Shown: one piece after another, positions 14,317-22,628 of the stretch | Layout of the letters: each line of letters begins with the position of its first letter | Numbering within the stretch: position 1 is the first letter of the stretch | DNA from: Candidatus Saccharibacteria bacterium UBA4727 | Lineage (GTDB): Bacteria > Patescibacteriota > Saccharimonadia > Saccharimonadales > Saccharimonadaceae | Assembly (NCBI GenBank): GCA_002404195.1 | Contig: DHJF01000031.1 | Span: forward strand, 1-34,307 | Direction: 5' to 3' | Length of the DNA: 34,307 nucleotides | Notes under the pieces: generated by a model | What the model was told of the DNA's origin: nothing | Seen by the model: the letters and a program-made list of their open reading frames with translations, nothing else | Databases searched by the model: none | Position numbers and translations under genes: made by a program

Positions 14317-15873
14317 ATGAGCAATTCCGAATCCCAGCCTAAGCCGAACGTCGATGACATAAAAGGCAACTACGTTGATGTCTCCATTATTGAGCCTGCG
14401 GACTTCCGCAGCTATCTTGAGACAGAGACAAGCTTTAAGTCACTCTATTCCAGCATCTACGCCAAAGAACTACCACACCCCGTGTATGACGCCCAAATTG
14501 GTTATGTCCAGACAGACGGTGATGTCGGCATCGAAGGCGATTTGCATTTTCGTCCCAGCGCCATCTACCTGGACGATACGAAACCCTGGCAAGACGTTCT
14601 TAGTAGTACGATCAAGGGCACACTTATTGACAACGGCTACGACACCTATACGCTTCCCCACGAGCTGTACGCACTTCATATCCCACTCAGTGCAGACTAT
14701 GTTGCCCACCTTAAATTGACAAGCGAGACGCATCAATGTTGCGTCGAATTGAGCCTGGAGCGTATCTACGAACTCGAGCATGAGTTAGGGGAAAAAATCG
14801 CCAAGACATCGCCAGAAACGCCCGATACCTACAAGCTTTTCAAAGATTTTACTACTATCTGGGCGAGTACTATCGACGCGGTCGTCAACGAATACGGTCA
14901 TCAGAAAAAGAAGCAGCCGATCGCACAAATTACACTGACAGCGCCTCGCCAACCTCAGTCAGTTCATACGGCCGAGGAAATTGCTGAACAGCAGGAAATG
15001 CTCGAATCTTCATTTCCGGAAATTGAGCGCCACGCAAGTTCTCGTCAGTCATTCCGTATGCTTGGCGGCCTGGAATATCCAAAACAGCAACTTCAAAACA
15101 TTGTTGATACGTTTAATGATCCGGTCGGGGCAGAGATGTACGGTATTTCAGCCAGTCACTTTATGCTCTACGGCCCATCCGGCACCGGTAAAACCAGTCT
15201 GGTTGAAGCCCTGACGGGTGAAATCACCGGAGCAGCACTCCAGCATGTTGCATCGAGTGACATTATGACGGGAGTCGTCGGGCAATCCGGCACAAATCTA
15301 GCTGCAATTTTTGACGAAGCATTTACCCATACTGAGCCCTACATTTTATTTTTTGATGAATTCGATGCCATCGCCGGTAAAGATAATAACGACTCAGTTT
15401 CCCACGTCGAGGTAAAGAAGCTGCTTAATCAATATATTATAGCTGCGACAAAAAACCACCCCAACATTATCATTGCAGCGGTGACCAATCTTGACCCTCA
15501 TCAAATTGAAGATTCTCTCATTCGCTCTGGCCGATTAAAGAAGATCGGCGTGGCGCTCCCTAGCGCAAATGAGCGTTCTGATATTTGGGCCGCCGTATTA
15601 ACACGGTCCTTTATGGATTTCACCCGTCAAACGACCATCGCAGTCGATAGTACAAGCGGCGACATTCGCGACGACCAGCAGTTCATACCTTACGCAAAAG
15701 ATATTGATCCTTTAGCCCTATCCCTCCAAACAGACGGCATGACAGGTGCAGATTTTGAGCAGATTCTGCTTAGCGCTCGACATATTTGCTACAAACACTA
15801 CAAGCAGACAGGGGAGAGTCGCCAAGTCAGTCAAGCTGATCTTGTACGGGCGATACAGGAATTCAGCTACTAA
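14317..15873 (+). CDS. AAA+ ATPase with unrecognised N-terminal region
   Basis: 518 residues. The AAA module of the Cdc48/FtsH/Vps4-like classic clade covers about 240-515: Walker A GPSGTGKT at 286-293, Walker B ILFFDEFD with D347/E348, sensor-1-like AVTNLDP, and the arginine-finger segment IRSGRLKK with R406. A C-terminal lid follows (MTGADFEQILLSARH). The first 230 residues form a separate mixed alpha/beta region (acidic start, HFRPSAIYLDD, LSLERIYELEHELGEKI) that I do not recognise, likely for substrate binding. No membrane segment or protease domain is visible, so it is more likely an unfoldase or remodeller than FtsH. A TATAGT lies 11 nt before the start. It overlaps the convergent ABC-F gene by 4 bp. 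Confidence 0.85.
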   Translation: MSNSESQPKPNVDDIKGNYVDVSIIEPADFRSYLETETSFKSLYSSIYAKELPHPVYDAQIGYVQTDGDVGIEGDLHFRPSAIYLDDTKPWQDVLSSTIKGTLIDNGYDTYTLPHELYALHIPLSADYVAHLKLTSETHQCCVELSLERIYELEHELGEKIAKTSPETPDTYKLFKDFTTIWASTIDAVVNEYGHQKKKQPIAQITLTAPRQPQSVHTAEEIAEQQEMLESSFPEIERHASSRQSFRMLGGLEYPKQQLQNIVDTFNDPVGAEMYGISASHFMLYGPSGTGKTSLVEALTGEITGAALQHVASSDIMTGVVGQSGTNLAAIFDEAFTHTEPYILFFDEFDAIAGKDNNDSVSHVEVKKLLNQYIIAATKNHPNIIIAAVTNLDPHQIEDSLIRSGRLKKIGVALPSANERSDIWAAVLTRSFMDFTRQTTIAVDSTSGDIRDDQQFIPYAKDIDPLALSLQTDGMTGADFEQILLSARHICYKHYKQTGESRQVSQADLVRAIQEFSY

Positions 15874-17510
15874 GCGCTGCCGATTTGCAGCACGTCGCCA
15901 CCGAGGGCGTCACGGAAGTAGCCATCGTGACTGACATATAGGGTCGCGCCGGCATACTTCGCCAAGGCGGTTTCGAGCTCTTCAATACTTGGAAGATCCA
16001 AGTGGTTGGTTGGCTCGTCGAGAATCAACAGCTGTGGGTCATTTGCGAGCATGGCAATCAGTTGGAAACGAGCTTTTTGACCACCAGACAGACGCGAAAC
16101 AGGTGTTTTGCCGTCGCCTTCAGTAAACAAATAATCGCTGAGTAAGTTACGGATTTTGGTGGTCGTAATCGATAAGTTGCGGTCGAGGTACATCTTTTCG
16201 ATGGCGGCCTCGAGCGACAATGTAAAGTAGGTCGGCGCGACTTCTTGTTCGTAGACACCAATGCGCATGTGATGGTCCAGCGTCACATCGCCGGCAAAAT
16301 GCGTGGCAGTTTTGTCGCCGAGCAAGGCTTTGATTAGCGTGGTTTTACCCGCACCGTTTCGGCCACGAATCTCCAGCGCTTCGCCTTCACGCAGGTCGAT
16401 ATTCGCGCCGGTAAATAGGGGAGTATCGCCATAGCCCAAACTTAAATTCTTGACATTGACCAGCACATGTTTAGAGCGACTTTCGTCGTCTTTCAGATTC
16501 ATGCGAATATTCTTGGCCTTGAATTTATCGTACTGCGCCGCAACTTTGTAGTTGAGGTTAGCGGCCGATTCTTTATCAATCCAGAAGGTTGGTTTTTCTT
16601 TCGCCTGTAGTTCACCCAACTCTTTACGCGACGTCTCTTCGAGGCGCTTAAACTTCTGAATCGTGCCCGGGTTACGTGATTTTTCCTTCAGGCGTTGGTA
16701 GTCAATCACTTTGGCTTTTAAGTTGACGATGCGCTTTTCGATCATTTCGAAATCATTCATCTGCGTACCAGTACTGACGGCATTTTGCTTGAGGTAGGCA
16801 TTGTAGTTGCCTTTGTAGCTGGCATTGTCGCCGTCTTTGAGTTCGATAATACGGTCGACCTCATTCAGGACATCGCGGTCGTGGGTAATAACCAACATGC
16901 CTTCGCGGGCGCCTTGCATCCAGTCAATAAACTGGGCTTTTGCCACGTAGTCCATGTGGTTGGTTGGCTCGTCAATCAGCGCTAAATCAGCGTGCGAGTG
17001 CATAATCTTCACAATTTCAATCAAGCGTTTTTGGCCACCCGAAAGGGTCGTAAACTGGCGATGGGCAAGGTCTGGCAACTGAAAGTTTGTCAGCTCGCGC
17101 TCAATCTGCTCTTCGATTTGATAAAAGCCTTTGTCATCGAAACGCATCAAGGCCTGTGTATATTCGTCAATTAATTTCATGTCATCGCCCATTGTTTCTG
17201 GGTAAGTTTCGATGATATGACTCAGCTCTGGGTATTCAGGTAAGCCAGATAGGACGTATTGCAAGACGGTCTGGCCGCCCACGTCGTGGTGCTCCTGCTT
17301 GGTCGCGACGACAACGGTGCCACGCTTAAAGATAACTTCACCCGTAAAGTCTTTGTCTTCACCGGTCAAAATACCAAAAAGCGTTGATTTTCCCACGCCG
17401 TTGCGGCCAATCACACCGATCTTCTCGCCGTCATCAATACTAAATTTAATCCCGCTCATTAAGAGTTTGGGACCAAAACTTTTCTCGGTAACGACAATAT
17501 CAGCAATCAT
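15870..17510 (-). CDS. ABC-F family ATPase (translation factor type)
   Basis: 546 residues with two ABC domains and no membrane domain. Domain 1: Walker A GRNGVGKST near residue 36, LSGGQKRLIEI, DEPTNHMD. Domain 2: GRNGAGKTT, LSGGQKARFQL, DEPTNHLD. A charged helical linker (LKAKVIDYQRLKEKSRNPG to LGELQAKEK) lies between them. ABC-F proteins bind the ribosomal E site and regulate or rescue translation. It resembles the YbiT/EttA group; a resistance role cannot be excluded. Start: the frame is open to a TTG at 17519, but the TTG lies on the -10 element TATAAT (17524-17519), so I use the ATG at 17510, which is 8 nt after it. Confidence 0.92.
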   Translation of the reverse strand: MIADIVVTEKSFGPKLLMSGIKFSIDDGEKIGVIGRNGVGKSTLFGILTGEDKDFTGEVIFKRGTVVVATKQEHHDVGGQTVLQYVLSGLPEYPELSHIIETYPETMGDDMKLIDEYTQALMRFDDKGFYQIEEQIERELTNFQLPDLAHRQFTTLSGGQKRLIEIVKIMHSHADLALIDEPTNHMDYVAKAQFIDWMQGAREGMLVITHDRDVLNEVDRIIELKDGDNASYKGNYNAYLKQNAVSTGTQMNDFEMIEKRIVNLKAKVIDYQRLKEKSRNPGTIQKFKRLEETSRKELGELQAKEKPTFWIDKESAANLNYKVAAQYDKFKAKNIRMNLKDDESRSKHVLVNVKNLSLGYGDTPLFTGANIDLREGEALEIRGRNGAGKTTLIKALLGDKTATHFAGDVTLDHHMRIGVYEQEVAPTYFTLSLEAAIEKMYLDRNLSITTTKIRNLLSDYLFTEGDGKTPVSRLSGGQKARFQLIAMLANDPQLLILDEPTNHLDLPSIEELETALAKYAGATLYVSHDGYFRDALGGDVLQIGSA

Positions 17511-17518
17511 GCTTACCA

Positions 17519-17527
17519 ATTATACCA
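17519..17527 (-). promoter_or_regulatory. Extended -10 promoter of the ABC-F gene
   Basis: TGG then TATAAT (17524-17519) on the minus strand, 8 nt before the ATG at 17510. Confidence 0.6.
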
Positions 17528-17562
17528 CAACAGAGGTAGTACTTGCAGGTTATACGTAATAG

Positions 17563-17571
17563 TGGTATAAT
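17563..17571 (+). promoter_or_regulatory. Extended -10 promoter of the small membrane protein gene
   Basis: TGG then TATAAT (17566-17571), divergent from the ABC-F promoter 42 bp away. Confidence 0.6.
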
Positions 17572-17607
17572 AGACATATTGTCACCCCCGACATGAACGG
17601 AGTTACC

Positions 17608-17943
17608 GTGTTTAAAACCTACGCACTACTCATTCTCTATTGCCTAGTTTGCCTCATCGGGTGCATGTCTGCACTAAGGATGTTTCTGGGAGCGATAGGG
17701 GATCCGCGAATAGATTCAACGACAGAATTTCTCGTTTGCATAATGGCGCTCATTCTCGGCATCATCGCATCAGCTCTACTCGAGCTCTGCGCCGAGGCAC
17801 TCCATGGGCATATAAAATCGGACCTCAAAAACCGTCACATCATTAAGCAATCCAACGAGCTCCTCCGTCAAGCCGGCATGGACCCTGCGCTGCCCGAATT
17901 CATTTCCGTTCCGCCCGTCGAACTCCCCAAAACAGGGGAGTGA
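17608..17943 (+). CDS. Small two-helix membrane protein
   Basis: 111 residues from a GTG, family not recognised. Two hydrophobic helices (about 4-24 and 43-66) are separated by a short acidic loop (GAIGDPRIDSTTE). They are followed by a cytosolic tail with helical (RHIIKQSNELLRQAG) and proline-rich parts ending PVELPKTGE. Start choice: an in-frame ATG exists at 17593, but GGAG (17599-17602) sits 5 nt before the GTG at 17608, so the GTG is more likely. Note that the C-terminal LPKTG looks like a sortase motif, but no hydrophobic helix and basic tail follow it, and the tail should be cytosolic. Confidence 0.7.
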   Translation: MFKTYALLILYCLVCLIGCMSALRMFLGAIGDPRIDSTTEFLVCIMALILGIIASALLELCAEALHGHIKSDLKNRHIIKQSNELLRQAGMDPALPEFISVPPVELPKTGE

Positions 17944-17969
17944 GGCGGGCCTAATTTTTTCGGATGCGG

Positions 17970-17975
17970 TATACT
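17970..17975 (+). promoter_or_regulatory. -10 element of the hydrolase gene
   Basis: TATACT, 8 nt before the ATG at 17984. Confidence 0.55.
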
Positions 17976-17983
17976 AACATCAC

Positions 17984-18829
17984 ATGAAATCGAAACTATT
18001 CAACTATCACGACGCCACCATCCACTATTGGGAGTTTGGCACGGTAACACAGCCGACTATCGTGATGGTCCATGGTTTTCGCGGCACGCACCACGGCCTG
18101 CAGCGTATTGTTGATCAACTGCCGGACTACCACGTTATCGTGCCCGACCTCCCCGGTTTTGGCGACAGCCAGCCGCTGCCCGAAGAGCATTCAATCGATG
18201 CGTACGTCGCATTTTTAGACGCCTTCATGGCTCATTTTCAATTCAGTGCGCCACCCGTACTGCTTGGACACTCGTTCGGCAGTATTATTGCGAGTCATTT
18301 CGCCGCGGCGCATGCGGATGAGATTACGAAACTAATTTTGATAAATCCAATCGGTGCGCCAGCCCTCGAAGGACCAAAGGCAGTTCTTACTAAATTGGCT
18401 ATTTTCTACTACTGGCTAGGCCGAAAACTACCAAAAAAGCTAAGCCACGGCTGGCTGTCGAACCCGCTCATCGTCAAAATTATGAGCGTCAGTATGACCA
18501 AGACAAGCCACAAGCCAACCCGGGCCTATATTCACGATCAGCATTTAACCCACTTTAGTCGCTTTACCAATCCCCAGGTCGTGGCCGAAGCGTTTACTGC
18601 CTCGGTCTCGCACAACGTCCGTGAAGTAGCCACCAAACTTACCATACCGACCCTCCTAATTGCGGGCGACCAAGACGACATTACGCCGCTTGAACGTCAG
18701 CAGACCTTAACGCAATTGATTCCAAACGGACAACTTAAAGTCATTGCAAACGTCGGTCATTTGATTCATTACGAAACAGCCGAACAAGCCGCGACATTGA
18801 TGAATATTTTCATTACTACCGATTCTTAA
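17984..18829 (+). CDS. Alpha/beta hydrolase
   Basis: 281 residues of the alpha/beta-hydrolase fold. The oxyanion segment is VHGFRG and the nucleophile elbow GHSFGS with S97. The acid is in AGDQDD and the catalytic His in NVGHLIHYE near the C-terminus. All triad residues are present, so it should be active on an ester, lactone or similar bond, but the substrate cannot be read from sequence. A basic cap region (YWLGRKLPKKLSHGW) lies between strands 6 and 7. No signal peptide is seen. TATACT at 8 nt before the ATG suggests a leaderless mRNA. Confidence 0.88.
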   Translation: MKSKLFNYHDATIHYWEFGTVTQPTIVMVHGFRGTHHGLQRIVDQLPDYHVIVPDLPGFGDSQPLPEEHSIDAYVAFLDAFMAHFQFSAPPVLLGHSFGSIIASHFAAAHADEITKLILINPIGAPALEGPKAVLTKLAIFYYWLGRKLPKKLSHGWLSNPLIVKIMSVSMTKTSHKPTRAYIHDQHLTHFSRFTNPQVVAEAFTASVSHNVREVATKLTIPTLLIAGDQDDITPLERQQTLTQLIPNGQLKVIANVGHLIHYETAEQAATLMNIFITTDS

Positions 18830-18866
18830 AAATCTTCACCGCGGGTGACTTTCAGTGGGGTATCCC

Positions 18867-20072
18867 CTAAAGCAGCTGCAGCGTCTCGCGCTCTGGTATA
18901 ATCGATTCGCTATTGATAACGCGTTGGTACAAGTCCAAGAATTGATCGAGCGTGTGGTTGAGGTCGTGTGTTTTTGCAATTTCTGAGCTCGCTGCGCTGA
19001 ATGTATCACGTAACTTTGTGTCGAGTAAAATCTTTTTCAGACCGTCGGCAATTTGCTCATCATCATCTTGATGACATAAATAACCGTTCACCTCGTCTTG
19101 GCAAAGTTCGCGTAGTGCCCCGGCGTCAACCGCCACAATCGGCTGGCCGCTCGCCATAGCCTCAAGCGTAGCAATACTTTGCAGTTCGGCAGGCGACGGC
19201 ATACAAAAAACCGTACCGACTTTATGGAGCGTCACGATTTCATCATCACTGACGCGGCCGGTAAAGGTCATATGCGAGGCAATATGCAGGTCGCGGGCCT
19301 GATAATGCAGGTTTTCGGCGTCCGTCCCGTCACCAACAATCAACAAATGAGCACCTGTCTCTTTTTGAATCGCCGCAAAGGCTTTGAGCAGCACGCCCAT
19401 GTGCTTCTCGGCATCAAGCCGACCAACATAGGACACAATCGGCTTGTCGGTTGGAATATGAAACTTCTCGTATAGCGCGGCGTCGGCAGTTCCGGGCTGA
19501 AACCGGCTTAAATCAATCCCGTTACTGATCGCAAGGAGTGGCGAGGTAAGCTTTTCACCCATATCAAACATGTCAATCGCCGATTGCGTCGGCATCGTCA
19601 CGCAGTCTGCCTTGGCATGAAACCGTCGACCGTACTCACTCAGCATATAATTAATTGGTCGGGCGACAGGGGCAAGCAGCCACAAGTTATCCATCAAATT
19701 CTCAGGCATGGCGTGGTTTGTGCTGACAATCGGAATGCCGAATTTATTGCCGTATTTCATGCAGGCTTGACCAATCCACATCAACATTTGAATGTGAATA
19801 ACATCCGGGTCGAAATCTTGAATAATTTTTTTGACTTCACGGCTTGGGGTAAGCGAAATCCGGAAGTTTTGATAGAACGGAAAAGGGACCGAGGCAGTGC
19901 GGTAAATCGGATAGTTACCGTCGACCTCTTTATAGCGCTTGCCCGTTTGACTAGGAGCAATAACCAACACTTCGTGACCACGGGCGCTCAGGCCGTGGGC
20001 GAGACTGCGACTGAATGTCGCCACGCCATTGATTGTCGGGTAGTGTAAATCCGACGCAATCAGAATCTTCAT
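18867..20072 (-). CDS. GT4 family glycosyltransferase (diacylglycerol glucosyltransferase-like)
   Basis: 401 residues with the GT-B fold of family GT4. The N-terminus MKILIASDLHYPTINGVATF carries the glycine-containing acceptor loop. The donor-binding half shows VSYVGRLDAEKHMGVLLKAF, LLIVGDG, and the EX7E region SPAELQSIATLEAMASGQP. This combination resembles 1,2-diacylglycerol 3-alpha-glucosyltransferases and PimB-like enzymes, suggesting glycolipid synthesis at the membrane (inference). TACAAT (20087-20082) lies 9 nt before the ATG, and the divergent glycosyltransferase starts 70 bp away. Confidence 0.85.
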   Translation of the reverse strand: MKILIASDLHYPTINGVATFSRSLAHGLSARGHEVLVIAPSQTGKRYKEVDGNYPIYRTASVPFPFYQNFRISLTPSREVKKIIQDFDPDVIHIQMLMWIGQACMKYGNKFGIPIVSTNHAMPENLMDNLWLLAPVARPINYMLSEYGRRFHAKADCVTMPTQSAIDMFDMGEKLTSPLLAISNGIDLSRFQPGTADAALYEKFHIPTDKPIVSYVGRLDAEKHMGVLLKAFAAIQKETGAHLLIVGDGTDAENLHYQARDLHIASHMTFTGRVSDDEIVTLHKVGTVFCMPSPAELQSIATLEAMASGQPIVAVDAGALRELCQDEVNGYLCHQDDDEQIADGLKKILLDTKLRDTFSAASSEIAKTHDLNHTLDQFLDLYQRVINSESIIPERETLQLL

Positions 20073-20081
20073 ATGAGAACC

Positions 20082-20090
20082 ATTGTACCA
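20082..20090 (-). promoter_or_regulatory. Extended -10 promoter of the minus-strand glycosyltransferase
   Basis: TGG then TACAAT (20087-20082) on the minus strand, 9 nt before the ATG at 20072. Confidence 0.5.
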
Positions 20091-20124
20091 TGGGCGAACG
20101 AGTCACCACAATCACCTGCGGCCG

Positions 20125-20138
20125 TGCTACACTATAAT
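20125..20138 (+). promoter_or_regulatory. -10 region of the plus-strand glycosyltransferase
   Basis: TGC then TACACT (20128-20133) is 8 nt before the ATG at 20142. An overlapping TATAAT (20133-20138) is only 3 nt away and would start transcription inside the gene. Confidence 0.5.
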
Positions 20139-20141
20139 CTT

Positions 20142-21221
20142 ATGAAGCTTATATTTGATGCCCGTTACATCCGGACTGATTTTCACGACGGCATTAGCCG
20201 CTATAGCACCGAGCTCGCCAACGCGCTCGCCGATAATCTGTCGATTACTTTTTTGGTTTGTAGCAAAAAGCAACTCCATTTTTTGCCCAAAGACGCGCCC
20301 TACATTTTATTTCACGCACCGACCTCGTGGCGCGAACCGTTTAGCGCGCTATTACTTAACCGACACCGTCCGGATGTCGTCTTTTCGCCGATGCAAACGA
20401 TTGGCAGTTTTGGCCGCCACTTTAAACTAATTTTGACTCTGCACGATCTCATCTACTATCGTCATCGTACGCCGCCGCGCAACTTGCCGTGGGTGGTCCG
20501 CATTGGTTGGCGCTTGTTTCATATGTCGTATCTGCCACAGCGCCTGCTTCTCGATGCCGCTGACGTCGTAGCGACGGTGAGCGAAACCAGCAAGCAAGAT
20601 ATTCTGGCGCACAAACTCACCAAGCGGCCCATCATTGTCGTGCCGAATGCGCCACAGCAATTAGCGGCGCTGGTTGGAAAAGACATCGTCCGGACACACT
20701 CGACCAATCTCGTGTATATGGGTTCGTTCATGCGCTACAAAAACGTCGAAACACTGATTGCCGGCATGGCATTTTTACCAGGCTATACGCTTCATTTACT
20801 GAGCCGCATTCGACCAGCTCGCCAAAACGCCCTCGCCAAACGGATGCCGAAAGAAGCAACTGCCGTCTTCCATAACGGTGTGACCGACACGCAGTATGCC
20901 GAGCTTTTGGCCGATAATGCGCTCCTGGTCAGTGCCAGCCTCGACGAAGGCTACGGCCTCCCACTTGCCGAATCTCTCGCTATGGGCGTACCGGCAATTG
21001 TCAGCAATATCGAAATCTTTCACGAAGTAGCCGGTCCAGGTGCACTGTATTTCCCAGCGGACGATCCGCACTTATTTGCCGCCGCCGTACAGCGCGCCGC
21101 CGATCCTGCTATCTACACAGAACTGAGCACAAAAGGGAACGCCTACATACAAAGCTTTTCATGGAAAGCTTCTGCCAAAGTACTGCAGATTACCGTCCAG
21201 ACTATCGCTCGTCGTAGTTGA
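20142..21221 (+). CDS. GT4 family glycosyltransferase
   Basis: 359 residues, GT-B fold, family GT4. The N-terminus FDARYIRTDFHDGISRYSTE is typical of mannosyl- or rhamnosyltransferases of this family. The donor half has NLVYMGSFMRYKNVETLIAG and SASLDEGYGLPLAESLAMGV, with the EX7E pair E-G-Y-G-L-P-L-A-E. The start is placed at the ATG at 20142, because the 23 residues before it would be encoded by promoter DNA. The donor sugar is unknown. Together with its divergent neighbour it points to a surface glycan or glycolipid. Confidence 0.85.
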   Translation: MKLIFDARYIRTDFHDGISRYSTELANALADNLSITFLVCSKKQLHFLPKDAPYILFHAPTSWREPFSALLLNRHRPDVVFSPMQTIGSFGRHFKLILTLHDLIYYRHRTPPRNLPWVVRIGWRLFHMSYLPQRLLLDAADVVATVSETSKQDILAHKLTKRPIIVVPNAPQQLAALVGKDIVRTHSTNLVYMGSFMRYKNVETLIAGMAFLPGYTLHLLSRIRPARQNALAKRMPKEATAVFHNGVTDTQYAELLADNALLVSASLDEGYGLPLAESLAMGVPAIVSNIEIFHEVAGPGALYFPADDPHLFAAAVQRAADPAIYTELSTKGNAYIQSFSWKASAKVLQITVQTIARRS

Positions 21222-21237
21222 TTATTATCAACTTATA

Positions 21238-21246
21238 TGCTATAGT
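21238..21246 (+). promoter_or_regulatory. Extended -10 promoter
   Basis: TGC then TATAGT (21241-21246), 6 nt before the GTG at 21253. Confidence 0.55.
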
Positions 21247-21252
21247 AGTAAT

Positions 21253-21540
21253 GTGGAAAACAAGGAGGAGTCCGCTTTTACGCGGACAGTCAGCGGCGTC
21301 TCAAAGACAGCCGCCCAAAAGGGACACGACAACCAGATGACAGGCGCCAAGGCGCCGCGAAAGAAAGGGAAGCGATCGAGCAATGCTGCTCTTTTACGCA
21401 TCGCACCGGACCCGAGAGTTTGGAAAGTAGCCCTGGAGCTAGCAAGTGGGGACACTAGTCGCATCCAAGTCGTGAGTGAGCGAGAAGTTATTGTTCACAA
21501 TCACGCCAGCTGGAAGCGAACCATCATGCGTCAAGCCTAG
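21253..21540 (+). CDS. Small basic protein with GTG start
   Basis: 95 residues, family not recognised. Residues about 30-45 are very basic (GAKAPRKKGKRSSN). The C-terminal part (RVWKVALELASGDTSRIQVV, then SEREVIVHNHASWKR) looks like a folded alpha/beta unit. This could be a nucleic-acid-binding protein (inference). The start is a GTG 6 nt after TATAGT. A strong AAGGAGGAG lies inside the gene (21262-21270) followed by a hairpin, with no start codon at the right distance. A hairpin terminator follows the gene. Confidence 0.65.
   Translation: MENKEESAFTRTVSGVSKTAAQKGHDNQMTGAKAPRKKGKRSSNAALLRIAPDPRVWKVALELASGDTSRIQVVSEREVIVHNHASWKRTIMRQA
21270..21287 (+). other. Hairpin directly after an internal Shine-Dalgarno-like sequence
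   Basis: GTCCGC (21270-21275) pairs with GCGGAC (21282-21287), loop TTTTAC, beginning on the last base of AAGGAGGAG. Confidence 0.6.
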
Positions 21541-21554
21541 CTCCGTCCACAACC

Positions 21555-21594
21555 GCCTCGCGCCGAGTTACATCGGCGCGAGGCATTCTCATTT
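21555..21594 (+). terminator. Probable terminator
   Basis: GCCTCGCGCCGA (21555-21566) pairs perfectly with 21573-21584 around GTTACA. A weak T-rich run (ATTCTCATTTT) follows. Confidence 0.75.
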
Positions 21595-21609
21595 TAGGGA
21601 GAAATACGG

Positions 21610-21615
21610 TACACT
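21610..21615 (+). promoter_or_regulatory. -10 element of smpB
   Basis: TACACT, 11 nt before the ATG at 21627. Confidence 0.45.
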
Positions 21616-21626
21616 AGACACTAGTA

Positions 21627-22103
21627 ATGGCTCAAAAAAAGAAACCAGTCACGGCACCGAAGGCGATCGTCAACCGACGAGCGCGCTTTGATTATGAAAT
21701 CGGCGAAGAGATTGTCTCAGGTATGGTCCTGACCGGCCCAGAAGTACGAGCAGCACGTGACGGACATATCCAGCTGAAAGGTTCGTTCGTGACGGTGCGA
21801 AATAACGAGCTGTGGCTCAACAACGCCAGCTTTAGTCTGAAATTAAATCAAAAAGGGCAGGTAGGAGCACGCACGATCGATACCGAGCCGCGCAAACTTC
21901 TGGCTAGTCGCAAACAAATTGACAATTTAGTGGCACATAAAAAACAGGGTATGTCGATTGTGCCAACTAAATTGCTCACCACCGGTAAATTCATCAAACT
22001 CGTTATTGCGCTCGGCAAAGGTAAAAAGAACTACGACAAGCGCGAAACACTGAAACGCCGCGACCAAGAGCGCGATAGTCAACGAGCAATCAAGCAACAA
22101 TAA
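21627..22103 (+). CDS. smpB: SsrA-binding protein SmpB
   Basis: 158 residues, the partner of tmRNA in ribosome rescue. Family signatures: NRRARFDYEIGEEIVSGMVL, TGPEVRAARDGHIQLKGSF, the RKLLASRKQID segment, and the lysine-rich C-terminal tail (GKKNYDKRETLKRRDQERD) that enters the mRNA channel. Length is normal. Its presence implies a tmRNA gene somewhere in the genome. I did not find a canonical tmRNA in this window. TACACT 11 nt before the ATG is the likely promoter element. Confidence 0.96.
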   Translation: MAQKKKPVTAPKAIVNRRARFDYEIGEEIVSGMVLTGPEVRAARDGHIQLKGSFVTVRNNELWLNNASFSLKLNQKGQVGARTIDTEPRKLLASRKQIDNLVAHKKQGMSIVPTKLLTTGKFIKLVIALGKGKKNYDKRETLKRRDQERDSQRAIKQQ

Positions 22104-22111
22104 ATGAAAAG

Positions 22112-22141
22112 TGCCAGGCCGAGAGTAGCTCTCGCCTGGCA
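22112..22141. terminator. Bidirectional hairpin terminator after smpB
   Basis: TGCCAGGC (22112-22119) pairs with GCCTGGCA (22134-22141), with an inner GAGAG/CTCTC stem. It separates two convergent genes. Confidence 0.7.
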
Positions 22142-22160
22142 TCTTCACACTTACGGTTGT

Positions 22161-22535
22161 TTACTTGAACAGCGCCGGTACAGGTACTGCTATCTCAGTC
22201 CGACCGTAGAGCGGTAGCCATCTGGCATAGCCCGTTTCGAACGTCAGCACCAATTGGCAATCAGGCTGTTTAATCAACACGCGCGCAGCGTCGGATGAAA
22301 GGATACTTTCACCCTCAGCCAATCGCGAACCTTGCGTTCGCACCTTGCGATACAGACCTAAATCGGTCTGAGTCGGTATGACAACTTCGACAGCTTCGCC
22401 GCGCTTCGTAAGCGTGAAGGTGTATGGCCTATCGACCTTACACTCTCGCTTCAAAGGATTCAGTCGAACAAATTCCTCGACATACTCCTGAAGCAATCCC
22501 AAATCCTGATCTTGCAGCCCCGATGGCTCTTTCAT
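22161..22535 (-). CDS. Hypothetical cytosolic protein
   Basis: 124 residues, family not recognised. A helical N-terminus (GLLQEYVEEFVRLNPLKREC) is followed by mostly beta structure (YTFTLTKRGEAVEVVIPTQT, then CQLVLTFETGYARWLPLYG). There is no signal peptide or membrane helix. Unusually for this window it has a full leader: TATAAAT lies about 45 nt upstream and a strong AAGGAGAG ribosome site sits just before the ATG at 22535, so translation is by Shine-Dalgarno initiation. Confidence 0.7.
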   Translation of the reverse strand: MKEPSGLQDQDLGLLQEYVEEFVRLNPLKRECKVDRPYTFTLTKRGEAVEVVIPTQTDLGLYRKVRTQGSRLAEGESILSSDAARVLIKQPDCQLVLTFETGYARWLPLYGRTEIAVPVPALFK

Positions 22536-22613
22536 ACTCTCTCCTTAGAACGAGAAGGATAGTTGGTTATTTATAGTATGACACTACTGCCTACCGCTGT
22601 CAATTGTGCGGCG

Positions 22614-22622
22614 TGGTATACT
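22614..22622 (+). promoter_or_regulatory. Extended -10 promoter of the exonuclease III gene
   Basis: TGG then TATACT (22617-22622), 6 nt before the ATG at 22629. Confidence 0.6.
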
Positions 22623-22628
22623 AAGTAC

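Noticed and set aside
17935..17943. Sortase signal (LPKTG) at the end of the small membrane protein
   Set aside because: No hydrophobic helix and basic tail follow, and the C-terminus is predicted to be cytosolic.
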